This document shows, one piece after another, positions 1 to 5,140 of a stretch of 5,140 bases of DNA; the stretch's first letter is position 1, and every line of letters begins with the position of its first letter. A program made the translations under genes and the position numbers. The stretch lies in the NCBI GenBank assembly GCA_041738285.1, contig JBGSQB010000171.1:1-5140 (forward strand), written 5' to 3'. This stretch comes from SZUA-521 sp041738285. Lineage in GTDB: Bacteria > Pseudomonadota > Gammaproteobacteria > Pseudomonadales > Azotimanducaceae. The notes beneath the pieces are model-generated. The model saw only the letters and a program-made list of their open reading frames with translations. It was not told the DNA's origin and did no database searches.

Positions 1-1286
1 GTCTGCGTGCGCGCCGCGACGACCTGTCCGGCATCCTCGTGCGCGAGGCCGGCAAGCCGTGGCGGGAAGCCGATGCCGACGTCTGCGAGGCCATCGATTT
101 CTGTCGGTTCTATGCGCGGAACGCCGTCTCGCTGCAGGCGGAGCAGCGCCTCGGGGACTACGCCGGCGAGGACGACCGGCTGTGGTGGGAGCCGCGCGGC
201 GTCGCCGTCGTGATCAGTCCGTGGAACTTTCCGCTCGCAATCTGCGCCGGCATGACGACCGCTGCGCTCGCGATGGGAAACGCCGTCGTCGTGAAGCCCG
301 CCGAGCAGACGCCGGGAATCGCGAAGCTTCTGTGTGAAGTGCTGCACGACTCCGGCGTTCCCCGCGAGGCCCTGCAGTTCGTGCCGGGCGAGGGAGAGAC
401 CGTCGGCGCCGCGCTGGTCCGCGATCCGCGCGTCGCGATCATCGCGTTCACCGGCAGCCAGCGCGTCGGGCTCGAGATCCTTCGGGCGGCGCACGAGCCG
501 CATCCCGCGCAGCGGCACGTCAAGCAGGTACTCTGCGAGATGGGCGGCAAGAACGCGATCCTCGTCGATGCGTCCGCCGATCCGGACGAGGCCGTGCGCG
601 GCGTGCGCGACTCGGCGTTCGGGTACGCCGGGCAGAAGTGTTCCGCGTGCAGCAGGGTCCTCGTCGTCGACGACGTCTACGACGCATTCGTGCCGCGCCT
701 GCTCGCCGCCACGCGGGCGCTGGTCGTCGGCGATCCGCTCGATCCGGCGACCGACGTCGGGCCGGTGATCGACGACGCCGCGGAGCGAAAGATCCGCGAG
801 TATCTCGCGATCGGCCGCCAGGAGGCGACGCTGGCGCTTGCCATGGAAGCGCCTCGTCAGCCCGCGTTCGGAAAGCCCTTCGTCGGTCCGCATGTCTTCA
901 CGGACGTCCGGCCCGAGCACCGGATCGCCAACGAGGAGATCTTCGGACCGGTGCTGGCGGTGTTGCGCGTGCGGGATTTCGAGCAGGCGCTGCAGGTCGC
1001 GAACGGGACCGGCTACAAGCTCACCTGGGGCGTCTTCAGCCGGCGGCCCGCGCATCTCGAACGGGCACGACGCGAGTTTCGCGTCGGCAACCTCTACCTG
1101 AATCGCGGGATCACCGGTGCGCTGGTCGGCCGGCAGCCGTTCGGCGGGTTGGGTCTCTCCGGCGCCGGCACCAAGGCCGGCTGTCGCGAGTACCTGCTGC
1201 AGTTCGCGCAGCAGCGCGCGAGCTGCGAGAACACGATGCGGCGCGGCTTCGCGCCGGAGCTCGTGGCGGGCGGAACCGATCGATGA
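1..1286 (+). CDS. L-glutamate gamma-semialdehyde (1-pyrroline-5-carboxylate) dehydrogenase, RocA or PutA C-terminal half; 5' end outside window
   Basis: This enzyme oxidises glutamate gamma-semialdehyde to glutamate with NAD+, the second step of proline breakdown in the cytoplasm. The frame is open from the window edge (first whole codon at 3), giving 427 visible residues and a TGA stop at 1284-1286. Aldehyde dehydrogenase landmarks appear in order: SPWNFP with the oxyanion Asn at residue 75 (nt 225), CEMGGKN with the general-base Glu at 179 (nt 537), GQKCSACSR with the catalytic Cys at 213 (nt 639), and NEEIFGPV with the cofactor-ribose Glu at 312. The tail YLNRGITGALVGRQPFGG followed by ENTMRRGFAPE is typical of P5C dehydrogenases rather than general aldehyde dehydrogenases. 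The Asn-Glu-Cys spacing (104 and 34) agrees with my memory of monofunctional P5CDH. About 110 residues, or a whole proline dehydrogenase domain if this is PutA, are missing upstream. One oddity is Trp at residue 342, where relatives usually have Gly. Sampled G+C is well above that of the following genes. Confidence 0.93.
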   Translation, partial: LRARRDDLSGILVREAGKPWREADADVCEAIDFCRFYARNAVSLQAEQRLGDYAGEDDRLWWEPRGVAVVISPWNFPLAICAGMTTAALAMGNAVVVKPAEQTPGIAKLLCEVLHDSGVPREALQFVPGEGETVGAALVRDPRVAIIAFTGSQRVGLEILRAAHEPHPAQRHVKQVLCEMGGKNAILVDASADPDEAVRGVRDSAFGYAGQKCSACSRVLVVDDVYDAFVPRLLAATRALVVGDPLDPATDVGPVIDDAAERKIREYLAIGRQEATLALAMEAPRQPAFGKPFVGPHVFTDVRPEHRIANEEIFGPVLAVLRVRDFEQALQVANGTGYKLTWGVFSRRPAHLERARREFRVGNLYLNRGITGALVGRQPFGGLGLSGAGTKAGCREYLLQFAQQRASCENTMRRGFAPELVAGGTDR

Positions 1287-1298
1287 GCCGTCGGGTGG

Positions 1299-2501
1299 TC
1301 AGTCGCCGTCGGCTTCGACGACCCAGGTCATCCCGGCCTCCCGCAAACGCGCGAGCAGGGCGCCGCCCATCGCGGACGCCGGCGTGAGAACACCGCCGGG
1401 TGTCGAGAGCGGATCTCGCGCCAGGCACAGCGCGGATTCGCAGACCATCTTGACGGTGGCGCGATTGCCTGGGTCTCCACGATCCGCGATCCGCGCCCAG
1501 GCGCGGGTCCCGTCGTGGGCGTGTGCCACGAGCAGGCATTCGAAGAAACCGTCGTCCATCGTCTCTTCTGATGGCCCTTGTCCGGGCGCGGGCGCAACGG
1601 CCTCGATCAGGCGATTGGCACCGGGTATGCGTACCAACGCGCCGAACAGGTTGCTGCCCATCGCCACCATCGATGTGGCAATCAGGGACAGCGGAGCACC
1701 GACATCCATGTATTCCTGATAGTGGAAATCATCGCCGTAGGGCTGCTGCCACAGTCGGCTCAAGGCCGCGCTGCGGCGCACTACTCGAGTGTTGATCGGG
1801 CCCATGAAAAAAGGTGCGACCCAGCGACCGAGATCGGCGTCGAGGGTTGGCAGTACAGGATCGCGGCTGCGGATGGCATCCCGCGCGGAGCGTTCGTCAT
1901 CCGGGTTCAACAGCAGCGGGTCATCCATCTGATTGCGTTCAGGTGACTGCATCATGTTGGTGAGCGATGCAATCGTGCCGCCATTGACACCCCCGCGGGC
2001 GCGATGAAACGCCTTGACGCTGCGCGTGCGCAGTCCCTGCGCGCGCAGGTGATCCACCAGCAGCCATGTGCCGAGATCAGATGGCACGGAATCGAATCCA
2101 CTGCAGGGAATGATGCGGGCTCCGCTCTGCACCGCGCGGTCGTGATAGCGATCGATCATCCGTTTGATCCAGACCGTCTCGCCCGTGATGTCGACGTAAT
2201 CGACGCCGCGTGTGACGCAGGCGCGCAGCAGATTCTCACCAAACAATGCAAAGGGACCCGCTGTCGAAAGAACGACCTGGGTGCACTCGACCAGCGCATC
2301 GATGGCCGAATCATCCATCGCATCGGCGACGATGATTGGAACCGGTTGAGTCAGACTGTCCCGAACGGCCTCCAGACGGGCACGACTGCGACCGGCGATG
2401 GCCCAGGACAACTTGGTGCCAACGTGCGCATCGAAATAGTGTGCGGTCTGAGCACCGGTGAACCCGGTGGCGCCGTACAACACGACATCGTATCGATCCA
2501 C
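1299..2501 (-). CDS. Saccharopine dehydrogenase-like NAD(P)-dependent oxidoreductase (trans-acting enoyl reductase family)
   Basis: The 400-residue product is a cytoplasmic or membrane-associated reductase of unknown substrate. Its N-terminal Rossmann domain begins with YDVVLYGATGFTG (residues 4-16, GxTGFTG dinucleotide loop) and continues with AGRS (36-39). Next come STAGPF (79-84), YVDITGE (102-108) and PCSGFDSVPSDLG (131-143). This set marks the family that includes mycobacterial Rv2449c/Rv2953 and eukaryotic SCCPDH-like proteins, not true lysine-pathway saccharopine dehydrogenase. The length is usual for the family. The frame stays open to 2747, but the GTG at 2499-2501 is chosen: AGGAG lies 5 nt upstream, the product starts directly before the Rossmann strand, and a longer start would run into the divergent gene. 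An ATG at 2544-2546 lacks a ribosome site. Known members reduce lipid or polyketide double bonds, but that function is not shown here. The stop is 12 bp from the stop of the convergent dehydrogenase gene. Confidence 0.88.
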   Translation of the reverse strand: MDRYDVVLYGATGFTGAQTAHYFDAHVGTKLSWAIAGRSRARLEAVRDSLTQPVPIIVADAMDDSAIDALVECTQVVLSTAGPFALFGENLLRACVTRGVDYVDITGETVWIKRMIDRYHDRAVQSGARIIPCSGFDSVPSDLGTWLLVDHLRAQGLRTRSVKAFHRARGGVNGGTIASLTNMMQSPERNQMDDPLLLNPDDERSARDAIRSRDPVLPTLDADLGRWVAPFFMGPINTRVVRRSAALSRLWQQPYGDDFHYQEYMDVGAPLSLIATSMVAMGSNLFGALVRIPGANRLIEAVAPAPGQGPSEETMDDGFFECLLVAHAHDGTRAWARIADRGDPGNRATVKMVCESALCLARDPLSTPGGVLTPASAMGGALLARLREAGMTWVVEADGD

Positions 2502-2506
2502 TTCGA

Positions 2507-2511
2507 CTCCT
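2507..2511 (-). promoter_or_regulatory. Ribosome binding site AGGAG deciding the GTG start of the saccharopine dehydrogenase-like gene
   Basis: On the minus strand AGGAG is followed by the 5-nt spacer TCGAA and then GTG at 2501. This is the only good Shine-Dalgarno match near the possible starts, and it fits the protein start MDRYDVVLYGATG. Confidence 0.8.
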
Positions 2512-2594
2512 GGGGTGATTGAAAATGCTCCCGTCGCCCGCAGCATACAGGTTGCGCCTTGGACGGGGCACCGGTGACACTGGGTGGATTCAGC

Positions 2595-2600
2595 GGGAGG
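2595..2600 (+). promoter_or_regulatory. Ribosome binding site GGGAGG deciding the GTG start at 2608
   Basis: GGGAGG is followed by a 7-nt spacer and GTG at 2608-2610. It favours this start over the earlier in-frame GTG at 2584, which lies before the site, and over the ATG at 2620, which is 19 nt away. Confidence 0.75.
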
Positions 2601-2607
2601 GACGCAA

Positions 2608-3126
2608 GTGATTCCACGAATGTTGTTGGCCGCGGCGGTGATCTGGTTGGCAACCGCTGCGGGCGCGCAGGAAACCGCAGGCATCGGGGTCGCTGATTCG
2701 CCACAGCGGGTACGCCATGCGGTGCCGCAAGCGGGCGATGCCGTCACGACGCTGCGCTACTTTCGAATTCAAAAAGGCAGCTATGCGGAGTTCGTGCAGG
2801 TCAGTCGCGAAGGTGTCTGGCCGTTCTTCGAGAAGATCGGGGCGCGGGTCGTCGGAATGTGGCAAGTGATACACCCGCAGGGCGTCGACGATGCGGATAC
2901 CGCGTCGGCCGACTACGACGAGGTCTGGCTGATCACGCGCTACGCGAGCATTTCGCACTGGCGTGCAACGCGGGACATGGCAGCGCTCGGCGGCAACGGC
3001 GATGACTATCGGGCGGCGATCAAGGCGCTCGCTCGCCGCCGTGAATTGACGATCGCCTCGGACGTCCGGTTTCTGCAGGGACCGGACTGGCACAACCCGC
3101 CGCAATATTTGCCACCGATGGACTGA
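2608..3126 (+). CDS. Exported NIPSNAP-like / dimeric alpha-beta barrel protein
   Basis: The GTG start gives a 172-residue protein with a Sec signal peptide: Arg at position 4, a hydrophobic stretch at residues 5-18 (MLLAAAVIWLATAA), and an A-G-A site for signal peptidase I after residue 20. The mature protein is therefore expected in the periplasm or outside the cell. After a variable linker (about 21-46) comes LRYFRIQKGSYAEFVQ (49-64), then GVWPFFEKIGARVVGMWQV (69-87), and later DEVWLITRYASISHW (104-118). This strand-helix-strand order, with a tryptophan-rich core and a helix carrying a W-x-x-TRD motif, resembles NIPSNAP and other ferredoxin-like dimeric barrels. I recognise the fold pattern but not a named family, and the biochemical role is unknown. 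It is divergent from the reductase gene and convergent with the methyltransferase gene, with only 5 bp between stop codons. Confidence 0.8.
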   Translation: MIPRMLLAAAVIWLATAAGAQETAGIGVADSPQRVRHAVPQAGDAVTTLRYFRIQKGSYAEFVQVSREGVWPFFEKIGARVVGMWQVIHPQGVDDADTASADYDEVWLITRYASISHWRATRDMAALGGNGDDYRAAIKALARRRELTIASDVRFLQGPDWHNPPQYLPPMD

Positions 3127-3131
3127 GGCGA

Positions 3132-3746
3132 TCAGCGCGGAACGGCAACGCCGTGGTACATGAAGCTTGCCACTTTCGGCCCGGGCACGTGACCGGTCTC
3201 GAGGTGTTCGATGCGAAATCCCGCACCCTCGATCAGCTGATCGATCGGGCGCGACAGGTGACAACCGCCGCCGATCTGCTTCCACACCGGTTCGATGCGC
3301 GACTGCCAGCGGGCGGTACGCGGGTCGGGCGCGCGACCATGTTCGATGAAAATGAAGCGACCGTCGGGGGCGAGGACGCGACGCATCTCGTTCAGCGCGC
3401 GATACACGTTGGGAATCGAGCACAGCGTCCAGGTGCAGACGAGCGTGTCGAAGAACTCATCTTCCGCAGGAATGACCTCCCCCGACTGTTCGATGACATA
3501 CACCGAGCAGTGCATGTTCTTGGCGCGATCCCGGGCGCGTGCGGTGAGTTCGGCGGCGGGATCGATGCCGGTCACCGAAGATACCGTCTCGCCGTAGTAC
3601 TTCAGATTGTGGCCCGAGCCGATCCCGATCTCGAGTACGCGACCACGGGCGTCGGGTACGTAGCGGGCACGCAGGTTCATCAGCGGCTTCTGAGAGCATG
3701 CACTCTCGATCAGTCGAGGCAGGACGTAACGCGCGTAAAGACCCAT
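3132..3746 (-). CDS. Class I SAM-dependent methyltransferase (Methyltransf_11 / UbiE-like)
   Basis: The 204-residue cytoplasmic protein transfers a methyl group from S-adenosylmethionine to an unidentified acceptor. Motif I is VLEIGIGSGHNL (residues 37-48, glycine-rich SAM loop), and the acidic residue after strand 2 is D62 in VTGID. The strand-4 region is FDTLVCTWTLCSIPN (99-113), followed by the post-motif helix ALNEMRRVLAPDGRFIFIEHG (117-137) and GGGCHLSRPI (159-168). The beginning, MGLYARYVLPRLIE, and the GGGCHLSRPI stretch are typical of small bacterial methyltransferases related to UbiE and phosphatidylethanolamine N-methyltransferase and to METTL7-type proteins. The frame remains open far upstream to 4283, but that part is antisense to the FAD gene. 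The ATG at 3744-3746 has GGAG 6 nt upstream and gives the normal family start and length. The substrate could be a quinone precursor, lipid or small molecule; the sequence does not decide. Confidence 0.9.
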   Translation of the reverse strand: MGLYARYVLPRLIESACSQKPLMNLRARYVPDARGRVLEIGIGSGHNLKYYGETVSSVTGIDPAAELTARARDRAKNMHCSVYVIEQSGEVIPAEDEFFDTLVCTWTLCSIPNVYRALNEMRRVLAPDGRFIFIEHGRAPDPRTARWQSRIEPVWKQIGGGCHLSRPIDQLIEGAGFRIEHLETGHVPGPKVASFMYHGVAVPR

Positions 3747-3752
3747 GCGGCA

Positions 3753-3756
3753 CTCC
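3753..3756 (-). promoter_or_regulatory. Ribosome binding site GGAG deciding the methyltransferase start
   Basis: On the minus strand GGAG is followed by the 6-nt spacer TGCCGC and ATG at 3746. It supports the short, family-length protein over the 383-residue open frame. Confidence 0.7.
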
Positions 3757-3809
3757 GGGCAGGTCCGCGCAGTATGTCGGCTTTGGGCGTATGTTTCATC
3801 AACATGATT

Positions 3810-3813
3810 GAGG
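3810..3813 (+). promoter_or_regulatory. Ribosome binding site GAGG deciding the FAD oxidoreductase start at 3822
   Basis: GAGG is followed by 8 nt and ATG at 3822. The in-frame ATG at 3804 precedes this site and has no Shine-Dalgarno match of its own, so the start at 3822 is preferred. The difference is only six residues. Confidence 0.65.
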
Positions 3814-3821
3814 CGCGCGAC

Positions 3822-5066
3822 ATGTCCCGGTCTGCCCGAACTGACTGCTGCATCGTGGGGGGTGGTCCCGCTGGCGTTCTGCTCGGCTTGATGCTCGCGC
3901 GCGCGGGGGTTCGCGTCGTCCTTCTTGAGATGCACCGAAATTTCGATCGCGACTTCCGTGGCGACACGGTGCATGCGTCCACGCTCGAGTGGCTCGACCA
4001 GCTTGGACTTGCGGACGAACTGCATGAGTTGCCGCACGCAAAACTGCGAACTATGGATCTGCACGTCGAAGGTGAGCGCGTGCGCATTGCCGATCTCGCT
4101 ACGCTGCCGACACAATTTCCCTACGTGATGATCATGCCGCAGGCGAACTTCCTCGAATTTGTCTGTGCCGCGGCCGATGCGCAACCGACTTTCACGCGGC
4201 TCATGGGTGCGACGGTCGTTGGCGTGCTGCGCGCTGGTGAGCACGTCAGCGGCGTGCGTTACCGAATGAACGATCAGGAACACGAACTCGCCGCAGCGAT
4301 CACCATCGCGTGCGATGGCCGGTTTTCACGCATGCGCAAGTTCGTTGGGGTGGAAGGTAAAGGCAGTGCGCCACCGATGGATGTCGCCTGGTTCCGCGTG
4401 CCGCGCGCGGTCGACGATCCGGCTGATGACGGCGGCGCGATCCATGTGGGTCGTGGACGTATGCTGGTGATGCTGTCACGCATGCACGAGTGGCAGCTCG
4501 GATACGTCTTTCCGAAGGGCGACTTCGCCGCGCTTCAGCAGCGCGGCATCGCGGCGTTTCGTCAGTCCGTCGCGGAGATCGTGCCGTGGTTCCAGGCGCG
4601 CCTCGAGGGCATCGATGACTTCAGCGGCGTCCATCTATTGTCGGTGAAGTCGGATCGCCTCGAGCGATGGTATCTGCCGGGTCTGTTGTTCATTGGCGAT
4701 GCTGCGCACGTCATGTCGCCTGTGTTCGGTGTAGGCATCAACTACGCAATTGCCGATGCGGTCGAAGCCGCTAACGTGTTGCATCGGCCCTTGCGAGATG
4801 GCTCGGTTGACGAGGCGCTGCTTGCGGAAGTGCAACGAAGGCGCGAACCTCCAACACGCGCCATTCAGCGCGTGCAGACGCTGGTCGCGCGAAGGCTGGT
4901 GGCCCAGGCGCTGAGCGGCCGACCGTTCAAGCTGCCATGGCCCGTGCGCGTGATGGCGGGCGTGCCGCGGCTCAATCGCCTGGCCGCGCGTGCGATTGCA
5001 TTCGGCGTTGGTCGACCGCGACTGGAAATCGGGGAAATGGAGGACAGGGAAATAGGGGACAGTTGA
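3822..5066 (+). CDS. FAD-dependent monooxygenase/oxidoreductase, PHBH/UbiH fold; C-terminus and stop from repeat
   Basis: The 414-residue product is a group A flavoprotein that should use NAD(P)H and O2 to hydroxylate or oxidise an unknown small molecule. Residues 8-18 (DCCIVGGGPAG) form the GxGxxG dinucleotide loop, ending with E36, which binds the FAD ribose. FRGDTVHAST (45-54) contains the conserved Arg near the flavin. CDGRFSRMR (164-172) is the DG motif, and LFIGDAAHVMSPVFGVGIN (289-307) is the GD motif contacting FAD, followed by the Pro and Gly-rich loop near the isoalloxazine. All key flavin motifs are intact, so the enzyme looks active. The close of the catalytic fold reads LNRLAARAIAFGVGRPRLE, which resembles the natural end of relatives. 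The following residues IGEMEDREIGDS and the TGA at 5064-5066 lie in repeat sequence and look acquired. The ATG at 3822 is chosen from its GAGG site. It is divergent from the methyltransferase gene; whether they share a pathway is unknown. Confidence 0.9.
   Translation: MSRSARTDCCIVGGGPAGVLLGLMLARAGVRVVLLEMHRNFDRDFRGDTVHASTLEWLDQLGLADELHELPHAKLRTMDLHVEGERVRIADLATLPTQFPYVMIMPQANFLEFVCAAADAQPTFTRLMGATVVGVLRAGEHVSGVRYRMNDQEHELAAAITIACDGRFSRMRKFVGVEGKGSAPPMDVAWFRVPRAVDDPADDGGAIHVGRGRMLVMLSRMHEWQLGYVFPKGDFAALQQRGIAAFRQSVAEIVPWFQARLEGIDDFSGVHLLSVKSDRLERWYLPGLLFIGDAAHVMSPVFGVGINYAIADAVEAANVLHRPLRDGSVDEALLAEVQRRREPPTRAIQRVQTLVARRLVAQALSGRPFKLPWPVRVMAGVPRLNRLAARAIAFGVGRPRLEIGEMEDREIGDS
5024..5062 (+). 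repeat. Degenerate tandem copies of the 5' part of the terminal repeat arm
   Basis: The 16-mer at 5032-5047 matches the one at 5047-5062 at 14 of 16 positions, with a 15-bp period. A shorter piece at 5024-5034 matches 5048-5058 at 10 of 11. The period is a multiple of three, so the reading frame of the FAD gene is kept, and the copies read as EIGEMEDREIGD. They look like partial duplications of the start of the left arm. Confidence 0.6.
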
Positions 5067-5075
5067 CCTATTTCG
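5043..5075 (+). repeat. Left arm of the inverted repeat (REP-like hairpin)
   Basis: This 33-bp arm overlaps the last eight codons, including the stop, of the FAD oxidoreductase gene. Its stem is GAAATAGG (5049-5056) with CCTATTTC (5067-5074). The stop codon TGA at 5064-5066 lies at the end of its loop. Confidence 0.85.
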
Positions 5076-5107
5076 CAGGCTCCCGCGGTCGCGCCGCGCC
5101 TTGCATC

Positions 5108-5140
5108 CGAAATAGGTCAACTGTCCCCTATTTCCCTGTC
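5108..5140 (-). repeat. Right arm of the inverted repeat (REP-like hairpin)
   Basis: This is the exact reverse complement of the left arm, 33 of 33 bases. Its stem is GAAATAGG (5109-5116) with CCTATTTC (5127-5134). It reaches the window edge, so the identity may extend further. Confidence 0.85.

Larger units (their letters stand above)
2502..2607. promoter_or_regulatory. Divergent intergenic region with the promoters of the reductase gene (-) and the exported-protein gene (+)
   Basis: These 106 bp separate two divergent starts, so both promoters must lie here or just inside the genes. On the minus strand TATGCT (at 2546-2541) is a possible -10 box, about 40 nt before the GTG, with no convincing -35. 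On the plus strand TTGCGC (2552-2557) is a weak -35 candidate without a good -10. An 8-bp perfect palindrome, CACCGGTG, sits at 2569-2576 and could be an operator, but this is weak evidence because an 8-mer palindrome is easy to find by chance in GC-rich DNA. Confidence 0.4.
3747..3821. promoter_or_regulatory. Divergent intergenic region between the methyltransferase (-) and FAD oxidoreductase (+) genes
   Basis: Only 75 bp separate the two start codons, so both promoters must be close together or overlap the coding ends. On the plus strand TATGTT at 3790-3795 is a possible -10 box without a clear -35. On the minus strand TTGATG and CATACT are too far apart (20 nt) for a standard sigma-70 promoter. 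No strong operator-like repeat is visible. Confidence 0.35.
5043..5140. mobile_element. REPIN-like element: two inverted 33-bp REP-type arms around a 32-nt centre
   Basis: The arm at 5043-5075 is perfectly repeated in inverted orientation at 5108-5140. Each arm holds its own hairpin: GAAATAGG and CCTATTTC (8-bp stem, 10-nt loop) at 5049-5074, and again at 5109-5134. The centre (5076-5107) holds a third small hairpin, CGCGG-TCGCG-CCGCG at 5084-5098. The arms contain GGGGACAG, which I recall from REP sequences associated with RAYT (Y1_Tnp/REP-associated tyrosine transposase) genes in Gammaproteobacteria. The 98-bp doublet layout fits a REPIN, a non-autonomous element mobilised by a RAYT encoded elsewhere. 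A MITE with 33-bp terminal inverted repeats is the main alternative. The window ends exactly at the right arm, so the true end and any target duplication cannot be seen. No transposase gene is in the window. Confidence 0.65.

Noticed and set aside
1307..1320. Hairpin CGTCG-GCTT-CGACG near the convergent stops as a terminator
   Set aside because: The stem is only 5 bp, there is no T-tract on either strand, and it lies within the C-terminal codons of the reductase gene.
2004..2522. 172-residue plus-strand open frame
   Set aside because: It is antisense to the motif-rich Rossmann domain of the reductase gene, without a ribosome site or domain-like sequence.
2502..2747. Longer N-terminus (82 codons) for the saccharopine dehydrogenase-like protein
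   Set aside because: It overlaps the divergent exported-protein gene and contains no recognisable sequence; GTG at 2501 has the only good ribosome site.
2590..3423. 277-residue minus-strand open frame
   Set aside because: It is an Arg-rich shadow frame antisense to the exported-protein gene and in a different frame from the methyltransferase; no domain is visible.
3153..3821. Open plus-strand frame extending the FAD oxidoreductase upstream by over 220 codons
   Set aside because: It is the antisense of the methyltransferase gene; the dinucleotide loop normally lies within the first 20 residues, as it does with the start at 3822.
3747..4283. Open minus-strand frame extending the methyltransferase upstream by 179 codons
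   Set aside because: It is antisense to the FAD gene, has no domain-like sequence, and the ATG at 3746 with GGAG gives the normal family start.
4635..5120. 161-residue minus-strand open frame starting inside the right repeat arm
   Set aside because: Its beginning is a translation of the repeat and the rest is antisense to the FAD gene; low-complexity Arg/His composition, no motif.
5043..5140. The inverted repeat as a simple intrinsic terminator or CRISPR unit
   Set aside because: There is no T-tract after the stem in the visible sequence, the 32-nt loop is too large for an ordinary terminator, and there are only two copies in inverted, not direct, orientation.

Overview
The window is 5,140 bp of GC-rich bacterial DNA, fully coding apart from short gaps. 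It carries five genes on strictly alternating strands (+, -, +, -, +) and ends in an inverted-repeat element. The organism is most likely a GC-rich proteobacterium. That rests on the protein families, good Shine-Dalgarno sites before GTG/ATG starts, and a terminal repeat that resembles the REP/REPIN elements moved by RAYT transposases, which are common in Gammaproteobacteria. It is an inference; no rRNA or lineage marker is present.

Region 1 (1-1286, +) is the 3' part of a proline-catabolism gene, the L-glutamate gamma-semialdehyde (P5C) dehydrogenase. It is either the C-terminal half of a bifunctional PutA or a stand-alone RocA-type enzyme; the 5' end lies outside the window. Region 2 (1299-2501, -) is a saccharopine-dehydrogenase-like NAD(P) oxidoreductase of the 'trans-acting enoyl reductase' type. 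It starts at a GTG with an AGGAG site. Region 3 (2608-3126, +) is a small exported protein, probably a NIPSNAP-like or other dimeric alpha/beta-barrel protein. Region 4 (3132-3746, -) is a class I SAM-dependent methyltransferase. Region 5 (3822-5066, +) is an FAD-dependent monooxygenase/oxidoreductase of the PHBH/UbiH fold. Region 6 (5043-5140) is two perfect 33-bp arms in inverted orientation around a 32-nt centre. Each arm is itself a small hairpin, the layout of a REP doublet (REPIN).

No two genes share a strand, so there is no operon. Genes 2/3 and 4/5 are divergent pairs with 106-bp and 75-bp shared upstream regions. Genes 1/2 and 3/4 are convergent, with only 12 and 5 bp between stop codons and no separate terminators. 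Only gene 1 has a clear pathway (proline to glutamate). The other four look like accessory redox, methyl-transfer and envelope functions with unknown substrates.

Two points deserve attention. The terminal repeat overlaps the end of the FAD gene and supplies its last codons and its stop. Sampled base composition also drops sharply from gene 1 (about 72-77% G+C in sampled 60-base rows) to the genes that follow (mostly 52-58%, 68% in one sampled row of gene 3). I found no CRISPR array, tRNA, rRNA or clear defence or novel multi-gene system.
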